NCBI GenBank assembly: GCA_964030785.1
Contig: OZ034968.1
Location: 46,390,353-46,454,352, forward strand
DNA: 64,000 nt
Reading direction: 5' to 3'
From: Siderastrea siderea
Taxonomy: Eukaryota > Cnidaria > Anthozoa > Scleractinia > Rhizangiidae
Under the pieces are notes generated by a model. That model ran no database searches. It saw only the letters and a program-made list of their open reading frames with translations, and was not told the origin of the DNA. The position numbers were made by a program, and so were the translations under genes. This document shows, piece by piece, positions 13,301 through 25,139 of this stretch (the first letter of the stretch is position 1; each line of letters starts with the position of its first letter).

Positions 13301-16300
13301 ACAGCCGTTTGAAATGTGGAAATGACAGGAAATGCACGAGAAGCGACTGGATACTAAACAATTAACGACAACAACTTGATTTCCCGAACCTTTTCGTTAA
13401 ACGTGGTGCACAATGCTATGTATGAAAGCGGAAATTTGGGTTTTGTTTTAGCTAGCAGAAAGAAATGAAGATCTCGTTTTCCATATTCGCATATCTCCAA
13501 CATGAAAATTTGACGGTAGCTTACTTTGGCTGGAAATACTAGAAGTTCAGTTAAATGTAACTTTTAACCCAACTTTCACTCCTATACTCTTGAAGGCTTA
13601 AAAATTCAGTCCTCTTCTCTGAAGTCTTGCTGCATCACATGTGACAAGCAAGGCCACAAAATGGCAACTGCCGTCCGAACCACCCACATCTTAAGAGTTT
13701 ACTACCAACCTGCAATTATGTTTGTAAGCCTTTCACATTAAGCATTGGTTCATCCAGCGACGCATCAATGCCTTTTAAATGACTAATGAATGCAAAAGAA
13801 TCGATTTACTGTCTCTGATAGAGGTAAACCACAGAAATTATTAAGCCAATGATATCTTTCGACGATGCTAACAACACTTCCGGATATGGTTAACATCCTC
13901 ACGCAACGTTTTGACAGCGAGCCACCGTGTTTTCAGCTGACCTCCTTTCAAGCTTAAAATGTTCATAGGTCTTCTCTACCTGAAGAAACTTTTATGGTAT
14001 CCAAACGTTTCAGGTTACAGACGTCCACTAGCCTGCACTTCTGAATCTTCTGTAGCCAGAAAAAGCCTTATCTTTCGCTAACGCCAAATCAGAAGCTCAA
14101 AGACTAGCCTGACCACGGAGAGTTTGATATGATATTCATGAAACATACATATCATATCAAACTCTCCGTTCTAAGAAATTCGCTATCTAGACCCAGCTGT
14201 TCATCAGCAGACACTATCAAGATGCACCTCTTTTCGACTGAGCCAAAGAAAAGAAAAAAGACCCTTGTTACTCGCAAAACTACGGAGCAACTGACCAACC
14301 AACTGCATTAAAACCCCTAATAGATCTCAACTGCAATTGCAACAGACCAGCTGCATTAATACTCTAATAATATTTATTCCAGTTGGAAGGCGTTTCAGAC
14401 CTAACTAAACTCAGTGAGCCAAAAGTGTGTTCTTAGCACTGCATTCTCTAACCCTTGGCAACCCTCAAAGCATAACAAAATGTGAACATCCGACCAAACT
14501 CTTGAGCAGAATGAAGACAAGGATTGGCCAACATAACTAGCATGGTAATTCTTGTTTATTTCAACAACGCGATCTGGCATACCAATTCCACACAGATAAA
14601 ATGACCAGTGCAGGCCATTTCCACGGATGGGGTTTTCGATACAATTCTATTTCAAACGTAGTTTAATCCACACATCTCAGTGGTTCCTGTGTCAAAATGT
14701 TCACCTGCTCTTAGCTACTGCCATCGTCAGACTGGAAGAGGGAATCAAGGCGTTTCCGACTGCTTTTTTTGAAATGCTTTTAAATATGAATTTCTGAAAT
14801 CTTCTTAGGGAGTTACCAACTATTTCTGAGGAAAGCTGCGGTTGCGTAAAGTGAAATTTCCCGAATGTGTATGAAGTCTCCTTCTTAGATATTTTAAATG
14901 CTTTTTGCACTACGAGTTCTCCATGCAAACGAAAATCTTGACCTTATTACAGCTATGTGTCAGTGTTACGCTCTTCAACTGAACAAAAACAAGGCAACCA
15001 TTTCTTTACGGTACATTTCTTACCTGACCCTCCTTGCTGGCCTAGAAAGTTATGAATTAAGCGTTGCAAAATGTACTCTTTCACAATTGTTTTCCTTTGT
15101 AGATGGTACAAAAAGGCTTTTCAGTTCCAGGACATCCGACTATACCCGAGGCTAAGCTGGATGAAAGGACCCGCCTCTACCTGAACATCCTCGTGCAAAA
15201 CAATCTTGTGGTGAGTCAGTCAGATATAAATCATTAATATAGCTGCCACTGCCTGGGTGATATGGCTTTGCGCATGCGTAAGGTACTGGCCATACCATAG
15301 TTTATTGTTGGTTAACATCGAGAAAGCTCATACGTGACAACTTAGCTAGACGCCAACATCTAAGGTTATTGTTGTTTGAAAAAGAAAAATGCTCGAAACC
15401 CAATTCAATTTTCATCAGTAGCTTTAACAGGTGCTGAATTAAAACACAGAAGAGATGAACATCTAATATCTATTAATAACGTTAACCCACAATGTAGGAT
15501 ACAAGTTTACAACAATTAGGGAACAATTAGGAAATGCCAAGGTTTATTGAGCGATTCCCAACGAGCATTGAGGACTAACTAACCCAGTAACAAGCTTACT
15601 GAAGCTAGCTAGCTAACTAACTAACCGCGTGTCGTAAGACTAAAACCAAAGTGATAATTGGTTTCTCTTTCACTGAATTCTGGTTAAGAAAGTAACTAAC
15701 AGCTTGGAAAAGTAAAACTCACTCAACTGAAAACTGCTCTATCTAACTAAATAAATTACCAACTTCCCGGTAACTACCAAGCTAATCCGTGAATAAACTT
15801 TCAATGGCAAACAGCTGTAAGCAGCTCTTAAAATAAGAGTGTAGTTATAGATAAGAAAGTAAACTGTTTAGTAAATTCGAAGTTTAAGCCCATTAAAGTT
15901 CCTGTTTGAAATAATACCTTTGCACGGTATGTGTTGATAATTCATTACCATTGTAAAGTTTTATGAAAATAAATTTTTGTTGACACACTTTCGCGAGATT
16001 TAGGGCTCTTTTTTCATTTTATCTTCTTGAAATTCCAAAATTAAAGCCTCGTGAAATATTGGCTCGCCAAAATAAGTACGAAAAAGGTACATCCAACACA
16101 TTTTTAGTATAAATTACTGTATACACAGTACCCCCCCCCTCTCCAAGATATCAAACAGTTACATTAGGCGAGTTCCTGAGAGCGATTTCTTTAAAAACTC
16201 TTAGTATCAAGTAGCTTCAAGCTTAAGTGACAACAAAATTGGAATAAAGTTTCTCTTCTTTATATTTCTGTTATAGACGTTGGTGATCACAGATGACGTG

Positions 16301-16375
16301 GTAAAAACGTACCGAAACTACGTCGTTTTGTACATGCTTCATGACATCATGAATGACCTTGATCCTTGTTTGTAG
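7347..16375 (+). CDS. Secreted helical protein, array copy A (divergent)
   Basis: Five coding exons: 7347-7526, 7807-7905, 9649-9819, 15103-15210 and 16277-16375, giving 218 residues. Every junction is GT-AG and every intron is phase 0. The start ATG lies just after an acceptor (TTACTCAG), so a non-coding first exon probably exists upstream. Residues 1-20 form a signal peptide ending TTTA before PSLPSN. N-glycosylation motifs are NSS at 26, NAT at 56 and NDT at 141. The mature protein has exactly two cysteines, C89 and C217, both shared with copies B to E, so they probably form a disulfide. Residues about 30-50, 97-125, 127-150 and 190-215 look amphipathic and helical. Exon 2 (33 codons) and the ITDDVVK-YRNY motif in exon 5 prove kinship with B to E. 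It ends in DPCL, lacks the longer C-terminus of the others, and has no AU-rich nonamer shortly after the stop. Function unknown; a helical cytokine-like ligand is an inference. Confidence 0.8.
10140..12060 (-). mobile_element. Decayed LINE retrotransposon fragment in intron 3 of gene A
   Basis: Read on the minus strand in shifting frames, this stretch resembles the endonuclease part of RTE-type LINEs, often annotated as craniofacial development protein 2-like. Recognisable pieces, in order, are DGSVILYSG (about 11620), EEDFYDQLQQAV followed by a degraded DML-I-MNANV stretch (about 11430-11350), HIVINGKWHKSLQ (about 11180-11130) and a later segment resembling the linker before the reverse transcriptase (about 10700-10450). 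Many stops and frameshifts show it is dead. It lies antisense to gene A inside the 5.3 kb intron 3 and explains part of that intron's length. The ends are approximate. Confidence 0.55.
12100..14100. other. Intronic sequence of gene A, unassigned
   Basis: This is the rest of intron 3 of gene A. Short open frames occur at 12508-12756 and 12949-13218 on the + strand, but they match no family I know and have no splice partners. The higher GC content around 10.1-13.2 kb suggests further decayed transposon sequence. Confidence 0.35.
14115..14169. repeat. Perfect 21-bp inverted repeat with 13-nt loop
   Basis: Positions 14115-14135 and 14149-14169 are exact reverse complements (arm beginning ACGGAGAGTTTGATATG), separated by 13 bases. 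In gene A pre-mRNA it would form a stable hairpin inside intron 3. It could be a tiny MITE remnant, a snap-back mutation, or a hairpin RNA source. Confidence 0.85.
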
Positions 16376-16782
16376 CCTATTGGCAAACACAGAAGAAAAG
16401 CAAATGCTGCCAGATACCGCCCACTGACCACCTCAGCTTGTAGTTCTTCAACTTTGATGTTAGAACTATACCAGTTTAAGAGAGCGTAGATTACCACTAA
16501 TCTTAAATCAGCAAACGTAGGCAGTGCTATAGCTTTCTTTGTTTTGACTTTGACAAAGGGCTTTTTGCAGTCTGCACACCGAAATGTTTATGTACTGATT
16601 AAGTCTATAGCTATTTCTTAAGAAGATTGCGAATCTCTGAAAGAAACAACAAAGGCTATTTCCTTAAACAAAAAAACAGCTTTCCCTTGTAAGCCTGTAC
16701 AATTATGCCCAAGCCGTAATTTTTTCATGTCCTCTTGCTTTAAAGACACTATATAGTTATTAGAAGGTCTGTAACATAAATC
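16376..16782 (+). promoter_or_regulatory. Probable 3' untranslated region of gene A
   Basis: The sequence after the gene A stop has no AATAAA until 17152 and 17162, just beyond the MITE at 16783-17142. The transcript may therefore read through the MITE, or use a variant signal. Unlike copies B to E, no UUAUUUAUU-type nonamer is present here. Confidence 0.35.
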
Positions 16783-17142
16783 AAGGACGGTGGGTCCTAA
16801 TTCAGAGGTATTTTTGCAAACGTTATGACTGTGGGGAAAAAGCAGATCTTAGCAAGACCTACTGGAATCTAAAAAGGAAAATGTGGGTAACCGCGCATTT
16901 TTCAGAGATAATTAAGCAACCATAATTCTTGCCAAATTTAAGCTCAATTATCTCTGCAAAATGGGCGGTTACCCCACAATTTTCTTTTTGGATTCTGATA
17001 GCCCTTGCTAAGATCTGCTTTTTGCACATAGTCAAGAACTGCGCAAAAATACCGTTGTATTGGTAGGCAAATTCCTTAAGAAACCCGATTATCTCGAGAT
17101 GCGCAGAACGTATGCGCAGTGACAAAAGGGGGCACCGTCCTT
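16783..17142. mobile_element. MITE with AAGGACGGTG ends
   Basis: The left end reads AAGGACGGTGGGTCC and the right end GGCACCGTCCTT, its reverse complement. The inside is also largely self-complementary: a GCAGATCTTAGCAAG segment is mirrored by CTTGCTAAGATCTGC, and the ATAATT/AATTAT segments flank the centre. A shorter relative sits at 57632-57830 in intron 1 of gene E and an end fragment at 62037. No coding capacity is seen, so it is non-autonomous. Confidence 0.75.
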
Positions 17143-18574
17143 AAGAAGAGAAATAAAGTACAATAAAAATCATGGACAATTTATTACGGGTAGCTGTCAA
17201 ATTGCAGGGGGAAAAAGACTGTAAAAGGAGGTCTTTTACCCATTATTTGTAATGCACGATTGTGCTGCTGATTGTTTTTTAGCTGTGAAATAATGAAATC
17301 TTTTGCTGTGTAGCCTCCTTATCACATATATTTAAAACTCCGTTAAATAATCTTGGATCTCCTTGTAGCATTCGAAAGTAAGAAAAACATCGGCAATCGA
17401 GCTTTAATTCTTTAAACTTTGAGTGCAGTCTTTTGCGACAAATGTTGTTTTGAAAAGACCTTGTGACAGCTTGAAAGGCACTACGAGGAAACATGCTCAA
17501 AGCAAAGTAATCAAAGTAATCAATCTTCTCGCCGTAAGGATCAGTTTACTGTTGTTTACTTCAGTCTTCAAGATTTTTATTGATCCAGATCTACAAAAGG
17601 TCCGGCACTCCTCACTGGTTTATCGCTGTGGTTTTGCCTTTAATAGTTCTTTTTATACTCAAAGCAGTCTTTTGATTAACCCCATTTACCATTCTCGTAA
17701 ACGCAGCTGCTTGTTCCATTTAGCTTACCTGGAAATTTCAGTAAGAATTTTTCAAAAAATCGAATTGCACAGTTTCTCATAAAGAAACAATGAAAAAGTT
17801 GTTCCATTGGACAATTTTAATTTTGTTGCCATCGTTGGCTGAGGTCGAAGCGCCGTCGAAGTTCAAATATTTCCATTCTATCAGCTCTGTCTTCGAGAGG
17901 CAATGGAGAAAGCTTAGGGCAAAGAAATCGATCATCAATTCGATTTGGAGGGTTTTTTTGGTCAAAATCCAAGTGAACTCTCGAAGCGTTTGGGATCGAT
18001 TTCTGAACTATTGGCGGTTAAATTTAATTTAGGGATGCTTGGACCAGATGGTACAGTAGAACACGTAGAATTCGGATTGTTCCGGTAGTAAAAGTAACTA
18101 AAAAAGGAATACTTTTAGGGTTTTCGCCTCTTTCCGAAACTTTTAATGGCAGGAACCGTGCCATTTAATCGCCCACTGAATTAGCATGATTTTTACTGCA
18201 CACAAATTATTGCTGAGACTCAACGGCCGTTGTGGGAAGCGTGAACTCTGGGGACAAGAAGAATGACGGAAATGTGCTTGCGCTTTAAACAACAAAGGGA
18301 ATTCATTTTTCCCATTCCAGTTTTGTAATCCCAGTTAGCGATAATTCATTACACCTTCAGTATAACGGACACTCAGTAACTGTAAGTATTTGGAAATCGG
18401 CAAAAAGGCTGGTTTCGGGGGGGGGAAGGGCACTGCATAAAAATAAAAAAATTACAATGGCACTTTAAAGAAACGAAGTCACTTAGGAATCGCAAAAATA
18501 CAAATCAAAAGATCTGAAATATAAAAAGTTATCCTTGCGTCTGCTACGATATAAGGGAATGTTATGTTGTGCGT
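17143..18574. other. Spacer without a recognisable gene
   Basis: Open frames up to 119 codons (17423-17782, +) have no recognisable domain and no supporting splice structure. Two AATAAA signals at 17152 and 17162 could serve gene A. A run of G occurs near 18415. Confidence 0.4.
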
Positions 18575-18578
18575 TTAA

Positions 18579-19508
18579 AGTGCCTATGAACTAAAAATTT
18601 TTTCTCCTAAATATGATAGTTTATGACTCCTTCAGTCTAAATATGTAAGTTTTGCTGAGTAGAACCCTTTGCATGGGATATTTTTCCAGCCGCAAAGTTG
18701 GAATTTGGCACCCGAAAAGTGTCTCCATTGTGCGCTCGGCCAAAACGATCGCATTACAAGGTTGTGACGTCACAAATCGCGTAGAAGACAAGAGTGTTAT
18801 GGCTGACAAGAGGGTTTCCAGAAGAGAAATTACTTTCGAGTGACTCGTGGGCCCAGGATTGTAAGCTACAAGGGCAGGATTCGCACAATGAGAGCATGTG
18901 TGTGTCGTTTCTCAAAAGGAAACGAATTAAGGAGAGAAGCGGACTCATTTGAACCGTGTTCGACTCGGTAAGAATTCGATTCGACCCGCATTACAAAGCT
19001 GCTTCTCGGAAAAGCCGCAGCATTTGAATGTCGCTTTAATATATCTAACTTCTGCCACTGTTGGGTTAGTTCTAGTAGTAGCAATTATCGCAATTCAAGA
19101 TTAAAGATCGAGATAAAGAAGGTTTTCAATATTTGGTCCACAAAACTATTGCTATATACATCTGTCCAGTATTACCTGAAAGCATCCAAGATCTACAACG
19201 CAAAACCGTGCTACAAAGTTTTGTTTTGAATTTATGGCATAAGTTTTTAATCATTTTTATTACTGAAGGGCAATGAAAATATGTGAACTTCATTTACCAT
19301 TATTTAATTTTGTGGCAGGCTTTAGTATTGGAAATTCCTCGCACACTGAATTGCCTCAGTCTCTTCTTGACTCATTTCCTGTACCCAAGAAAGCTACCAC
19401 ACAAGCCACCTAATCAGCTAACAGAAAATGAGGTTTCAAAATGGGCCTTTTCGATCTCGTTCTCCACCTTTAAATTGTTGCCCCAGTAATAATAATAATA
19501 ATAATAAC

Positions 19509-19563
<55 letters not shown>

Positions 19564-21551
19564 TGTTTTCCGAAAATTAGCTGCATAGGCTACGTTCCCG
19601 CCCTATGCATGCTATTTAGGGACAAAGCATATGAATGTCTTGTACTGCTTTAATAATAACAATGATATATATACAGGATAGCCCCATCAGTGTAAAAACA
19701 CTTGTAACAAAGGGGGTTCTGTTTCTAAATAGGTGCCCAAGATAGCAAAATACATATCTTCAAACATTAATAGTGGCATGCATGGTTGCACAACGGAAGC
19801 CTGATGCAAACACGAGAGTGTTGGGAGAATTCAAAGGTTTATGCGAGCTTGATTGAACACAGACTCTTAGACATTTGTTTCTGAAGAGCATATCTCTTAA
19901 CAACAAAAACGGCTAATACATGCGTAATGTGTACAGTGGACTGGGAGGGTACTGTAATTTAAAGGGTTCATGGATCCAAGGGAGCTGCCTTAACCTCTCC
20001 CCATCCCCCACCCTTAAATAAAAATATAAAAAAAAAAAAACAGAAAAAACAGAAAAGAAACTACACACACAAAGAGGGCAATTTCTACTTGAAATTTCTG
20101 CCATACTTCATGGAATCGGAATGGGTGTATGTTTCAATGAAAATGGCACTTCAAAATGTACTTCTGGAGCAAATTACAAAGGGAGCTCAGAGCAGTATAA
20201 CTGGACAGGTATGGTTTACTTTACATGAGATCAGCATCGTGAAAGTATAAGCGATCACATAAAGCCAGTAAGAACTCAGCACACTAGCTCTCATCTGCCA
20301 TAGCATGATTCCACAAAATTGGTATAACCCAAAATCCTCAAGCAAATTGCTGAACAGAAGGACAAAAATCTCAGCTGGTCTAATATTGTGTAGGCAATTA
20401 CTCAAACCAGTTCATGTAGTCAATAGTGATGGATTATTACAAAGACAAAGCTGAAGTCACACTAGTCTGAGTTTGCACGCGTATGATACAATGTCCACCT
20501 TTCACAGTCATCATCCTCATAGCACCTCCAGGTGGAGTAAAAGACCACAAATGAGCAACATACTCAAAAATTCTTATTTATTTGCTTATTTATTTTCCCT
20601 CATAAATGGCTTGAAATTCACAACAATAAAAGCACTGCACTTCCATTTGAAAATCATTTGCAGCTGCTGATTATGGTAAATGAAACACGCTCTTTAGAAA
20701 TTACTATTGATGTCTCAGCCTCGTACATTAGGCATGTTGTAATATTTCAAGCAAATTTTGGGTATGCTTATCTTCAATGTATACAATACTTCCTGCTAAC
20801 TAATAAGTTTATATCAGTGTTCTCTCTGCAAAAGTCCTCATTCGAAAGAGCAGAACAACTGAGTCTATCTTTCTCTTAGCGCGAAAACCTAGGAAAAGAT
20901 GAACAAATTAAGTTACAAACAAGTACACCGTAAACTTGAGCTTGTCTGGTATCGGTTTGAGTAAAATAATTGAAGTACATACAACGACGCTCTGGAGAAA
21001 AGAAGTAAAGTCAAGGCTACGTCAATCTCTCGTTATTAACACATAAAAGTACTGACCATTCAATTCTGGAAGCTTGTCCTTCAAGCCAGTCAAGCCAGTA
21101 GAGCTGAAAGTTAGTCAATCCCAACAATTCAATTCGCCATCTTGCTTCGCGCAAGATTGTTGTTGTCGTTCTTCAGGCTTTATCCACGGACGACAAACCC
21201 AAACACTACACATCTTCGAAATCGCTTCGTGCTGAATCTTAGCGTATTCCTCAGTCGTCGGTAGCTTGCATTGTATATCAATATTAGCAAGGAAATTGTA
21301 AGTTTCATCGCTCAAACACTTGACAAAGAGCAAAGAGACAAACGTACTGCGCGATTTGTGACGTCATACGGCCCGCTTCTTCGGCCAACTCGTTCCCAGT
21401 CTTCGGAGACACGATTTTGGTCATTTTGGATACTTTCAACGGCAAAAAAACAGAGTTTTGTTTCTTGCCATCCAATTTCTCTTGCTATTTCGGAATTAAC
21501 ACATAATGAACTACCAAAACGTGCAAAAAATTTTTTTAGTTCATAGGCACT
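18579..21551. mobile_element. 3 kb non-autonomous DNA transposon with TTAA target duplication
   Basis: The left end AGTGCCTATGAACT (from 18579) is matched in reverse complement by AGTTCATAGGCACT (ending 21551). Both ends then continue into an A/T run. The element is flanked on both sides by TTAA (18575-18578 and 21552-21555), the duplication left by piggyBac and Kolobok superfamily transposases. No transposase frame remains; inside are an (AAT)n tract and A-rich runs. I therefore call it a non-autonomous or internally decayed copy. Confidence 0.65.
19488..19563. repeat. (AAT)n microsatellite
   Basis: About 25 units of AAT with one interruption (AATAACAAT), inside the TTAA-flanked transposon. 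Confidence 0.95.
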
Positions 21552-22326
21552 TTAATTAAGGATCTTTTTTTTCTTAGCAAGTTATTGAGGAGTGTAGTTG
21601 AAAATACAAAAAAAAAAAAAACGGTAAACACACTTGAGGTTTTATCCGTTTGTCCTTACTTCTCACAGCAGCAATGACGCTTGTCTGAACTAGGACAATA
21701 ACATGCATCAACTGATGTGGCTTTCCCTTTCCTTGAAGAAGTTTAGCAATTATTTGCAGCAAGTCGTGACCAAACAAATTTGCGTGACGGAATTAATATC
21801 AGACGGTAAAGCACTTTGAGACTCACGCACGCAGTGATAGCCTGTGAATTACCAAGCCTTTGTTCCTGACCTTTTTTATTTAAAACAAAACATGTGTTGT
21901 TAGGACGGAAATATTTTTAATGTTCATCTAGGTTGTTGTACGTACGCCGAATGGTTTTCAGTCTTTCTCGTGAGCATGGTGTAGACAAGACAGTGGTTGT
22001 GTTTTCACGAGGACAAGTTTGACTAGATAAAGCTGGAAAAGTCCAGAAATACAGTGAAAACAGCTCTTCCAATGTTAAGCGAGTTAAAAATGCAAGCTGT
22101 TTTCACGAGAAAAAACAAGGGATTATCTCGCCTTTATGACCGGAAATTCACGCCAAGTTATACTACCTCGCGAGATGGTATAAATCGTCCCTATAAAAGC
22201 CGCAACCAATCACATTGCACGTAGTGACATATGCCTGCTAAATAGTGCTCGGCAGATACTTTCCAGACGCTCGCCTCGTGGCTCACTAGGCTCTCAAAAT
22301 GGCAGACGAATTCGGCGAATTTAATC

Positions 22327-22569
22327 CTAACGATTGACAAGGAGCTGTTCAAACCAAAACTGTGGTCTCGGATAAACCCACATCGTCTTGTGCTTTCGGC
22401 GATTTCGATTGTTTTGGTGCTGGATTGACCAGATTACAATATTGCGTCGCATCCTCCCCATTTGTCGAGACATTAATCGCATCCTCCGAAAGAAACTCCT
22501 TCTTTTCCGAAGAAATATCGCGAGAATCAATACGAGAAAAGTCATAAAGTATGCTTCGTCTCCCTCCAT
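22327..22569 (-). pseudogene. PIF/Harbinger-like transposase N-terminal fragment
   Basis: From an ATG at 22569 the minus strand encodes about 80 residues: MEGDEAYF, then a basic stretch, then KHKTMWVYPRPQFWFEQLLVN, followed by a stop at 22327. The basic W-V-x-P segment before a W-F-E-Q motif resembles the N-terminus of Harbinger/ALP1-like transposases. The DDE nuclease domain should follow but is missing. The frame starts beside a large inverted repeat (22650-23047), so this is probably a MITE carrying a captured or leftover piece of its parent transposase gene. The assignment rests on recalled similarity only. Confidence 0.4.
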
Positions 22570-22649
22570 TTTTTCAAAGATGCGCGCTTTTGTAATTTGA
22601 ATCTTCTGAGTAAGCGGCTTAAGTTTTGGGTTAAATTTCACAGTGGAAA

Positions 22650-23047
22650 CACGGGCGCAGAGGAGTAATATTTGACTGTAATGCTGTCTAAATTCATCGC
22701 GCAAATTCAAAACAATAAACGCGACTGAACAAAGCGTCATGCTATCTAGTTACGCGTCTGTTGAAATTCTACCCGCAAGACGAAAACCTCACACAGCAGT
22801 TGCTGTGGGCGTATCACCAGTAACTAACAGCCGACTAACTTCGTGCCTCGTTTCGGAAAGCTTCGCTTTCCGATAACGTCGCCCTTCGGGCGACCATTGT
22901 CGGCCTTACGTTGTGGATAGAATTTCACCAGACGCGTAACTAGATAGCATGACGCTTTGTTCAGTCACGTTCATTGTTTCGAATAACTAGACCGATTTGC
23001 GCGATGAATTTAGCCAGCATTACGTTCAAATATGACTCCTCTGCGCC
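22650..23047. repeat. Long imperfect inverted repeat, about 125-bp arms
   Basis: Arms at about 22650-22773 and 22912-23047 are reverse complements with few differences; the central 20 bp of each arm (GCATGACGCTTTGTTCAGTC and its complement) match exactly. The roughly 140-bp loop holds smaller GC-rich hairpins, for example CGGAAAGCTTCGCTTTCCG and TCGCCCTTCGGGCGA. It probably formed when two ends of the Harbinger-like element were joined head to head. Confidence 0.75.
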
Positions 23048-23337
23048 CTGTGACTTCTGCTGCTATTTTGCTCATATATACTTCGGTAATAAGTTGTTCG
23101 CCTTTTAAAAAGTTGAATTTGAAGCTCTATTCGGTTGTCTGATTAAACTTTGTTGTTTCTCTTTAATTGCCTTGAGACGGTCTGTTTTCATTTTACTCTA
23201 GTTCACAGTAAGATGACATCGTCCAGCGTCACTCCAATAGTCGCTCAGATTTAGAACATGACAATCGGAAATCGGAGCGCCCTTCCTACGTCATAAAACC
23301 ATACGTAAACATGGAACAAATAAAATTATCTGAAACA

Positions 23338-24531
23338 GTTTACCCCTAAATATAAAAGGAATATTGTGTATTCTTGAGATTTAACTTCCCTTCATGTTAA
23401 GGAGGTAAAGGTCAATTATTGCGTCAATAGGAAGAAATATAACCAATAGGTAAACACAGTTGTCCGAAAGTCATTGATAACACATAATACATTTAAACAA
23501 GCTTTTACAGTTAATGATGGTTTTATTTTAGATGCTATAATTGTTTGACCTTTCTTAACCTCTGCATGCTTCGGCGTTTAGTAGATAATTGTATCGAGTG
23601 CTCTTGTCTTTCAAAATGGTATTCAAGGTCAAACGCTGAGCTGAGTGTGCGTTCAATTAGATTAAAGCATGGCGCCTCTTCTGTGTAAAGTACATAGCCG
23701 GTAAACTGTGTTTTCCTGTTTTCCTATTGCGAGATTGCACAGATGTCATTCTCAAGATTACATTGCATTATAAATGTGGTGGACCTTCTGTCACTGACAC
23801 GTGAAAGAGTAGGATCATGTTAGGTGGTGTCCACAAATCATTTTAAAATACTGTTTTCTTGACCTTGATTTTGTCTGTTTGTAAAAATCGGTAACAAACC
23901 TTTTTATACAAGAGAGCAGGGAGATTCAAAATCATACATTCCGTTTTTACTTAGGCGAGGGATTCGATTTATGGATTCCATTCATGGAACTATAAACAAC
24001 TTTAATACCTTGCTCTAAATGAAAATTAACTTTTAAAAGTAGTTCCTAGTCGATCTCATAATAATTGTAGAATGCAGCTATAAAAGAAATTCAACTATAT
24101 AGGTTAGGCTCAATAGCTGAATAATATTGCAATACGTCCTCCTTTTAAAACAATCCTTGAAACAAAAACAAAAAACGAAAAAGAAAACAAAAGTAAATAA
24201 ACCACAAACGAATGAAGCAAATCGAATCAAACCGTGTAACAATCACGTTGAAAGGTCCGTTATCAATATTGGGCTAGGGTTAAAATCTATTTCAGGTTGC
24301 GTATAATCTTTAATAAGGTAGCCAATAATTTTATCACCCCATAAAACAAAGTAATTATAATTTGGTTTCGTAACTAATGATTGACTTCGGACCTTACAAG
24401 GAGAATCGCCTGGCTATAGATCGTGCTCGAAGGAAGCGTTTTTTCTCCTCGATTTCTTCGCATCTACACAAACTGGTTAACAATATTACTGTGGTTTTCG
24501 CAAAAAGGAAACTGGTGTGCTGTGACTCATT
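23338..24531 (+). promoter_or_regulatory. Distal upstream block of unit B
   Basis: This segment is repeated upstream of C (from 31307) and of D (from about 45590), and partly upstream of E (56040-56210), so it belongs to the duplicated unit. It carries nuclear-receptor half-site-like motifs: AAAGGTCA at 23407-23414, TGACCTTT at 23546-23553 and TCAAGGTCA at 23623-23631. These resemble NR4A or ERR/NR5A extended half-sites. Function is inferred only from conservation between paralogues. Confidence 0.4.
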
Positions 24532-25120
24532 GGGTTTGGTTACAGCCCCTTAGGTTCCGTCAAGGAAAATGCTAGTCGCTTCCGATTGCCAGAAAACTTG
24601 ATTTCCCCTGAAACGTATCTGTAAGGCTTGAGCTAGATTGTGAAATCGAGAGTTTATTTATGAAGAAAGGTTATCTTCAGGGGCTCAAAAAGGATAAGAA
24701 CCGTTTAATTTATACAATTTATTTTCCCTCACGACACCGATCCAAAGTCCCTTGATCCAGAATGGCAGCAAAGCGAGATAGTAAATATATTAAAAAAAAG
24801 TCGAGTAAATTATTGAATGCTTTTAACTCGAACCGTGACGGGTTTGGTTACAGCCCCTTAGGTTCCGTCAAGGAAAATGCCAGTCGCTTCCGATTGCCAG
24901 AAAATTTCCCCTAAAACGTATCTCTAAGGCTTGAGTTAGAGTGTGAAATCGAGAGTTTATAATATGAACAGACGTTATCTTCAGGGGCTAAGAAAGGCTA
25001 AGAACCGTTTAATTTATACAATTTATTTTCCCTCAGGACACGGATCCATTGTCCTTTGATCCAGAATGGCAGCAAAGCGAGAGAGTAAATTTAAAAAATC
25101 GAGTAAATTATTGAATGCTT
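24532..25120. repeat. Direct duplication of about 290 bp upstream of gene B
   Basis: Two units, about 24532-24823 and 24840-25120, both begin GGTTTGGTTACAGCCCC and end near TTATTGAATGC, with small differences. Unit C has only one copy (about 32454-32742), so the duplication is specific to B, or was lost in C. Confidence 0.85.
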
Positions 25121-25139
25121 ATCTTATGTTCCTTGTAAA

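Noticed and set aside
17423..17782. A 119-codon frame as a gene
   Set aside because: No recognisable domain or splice support; composition matches the non-coding spacer around it.
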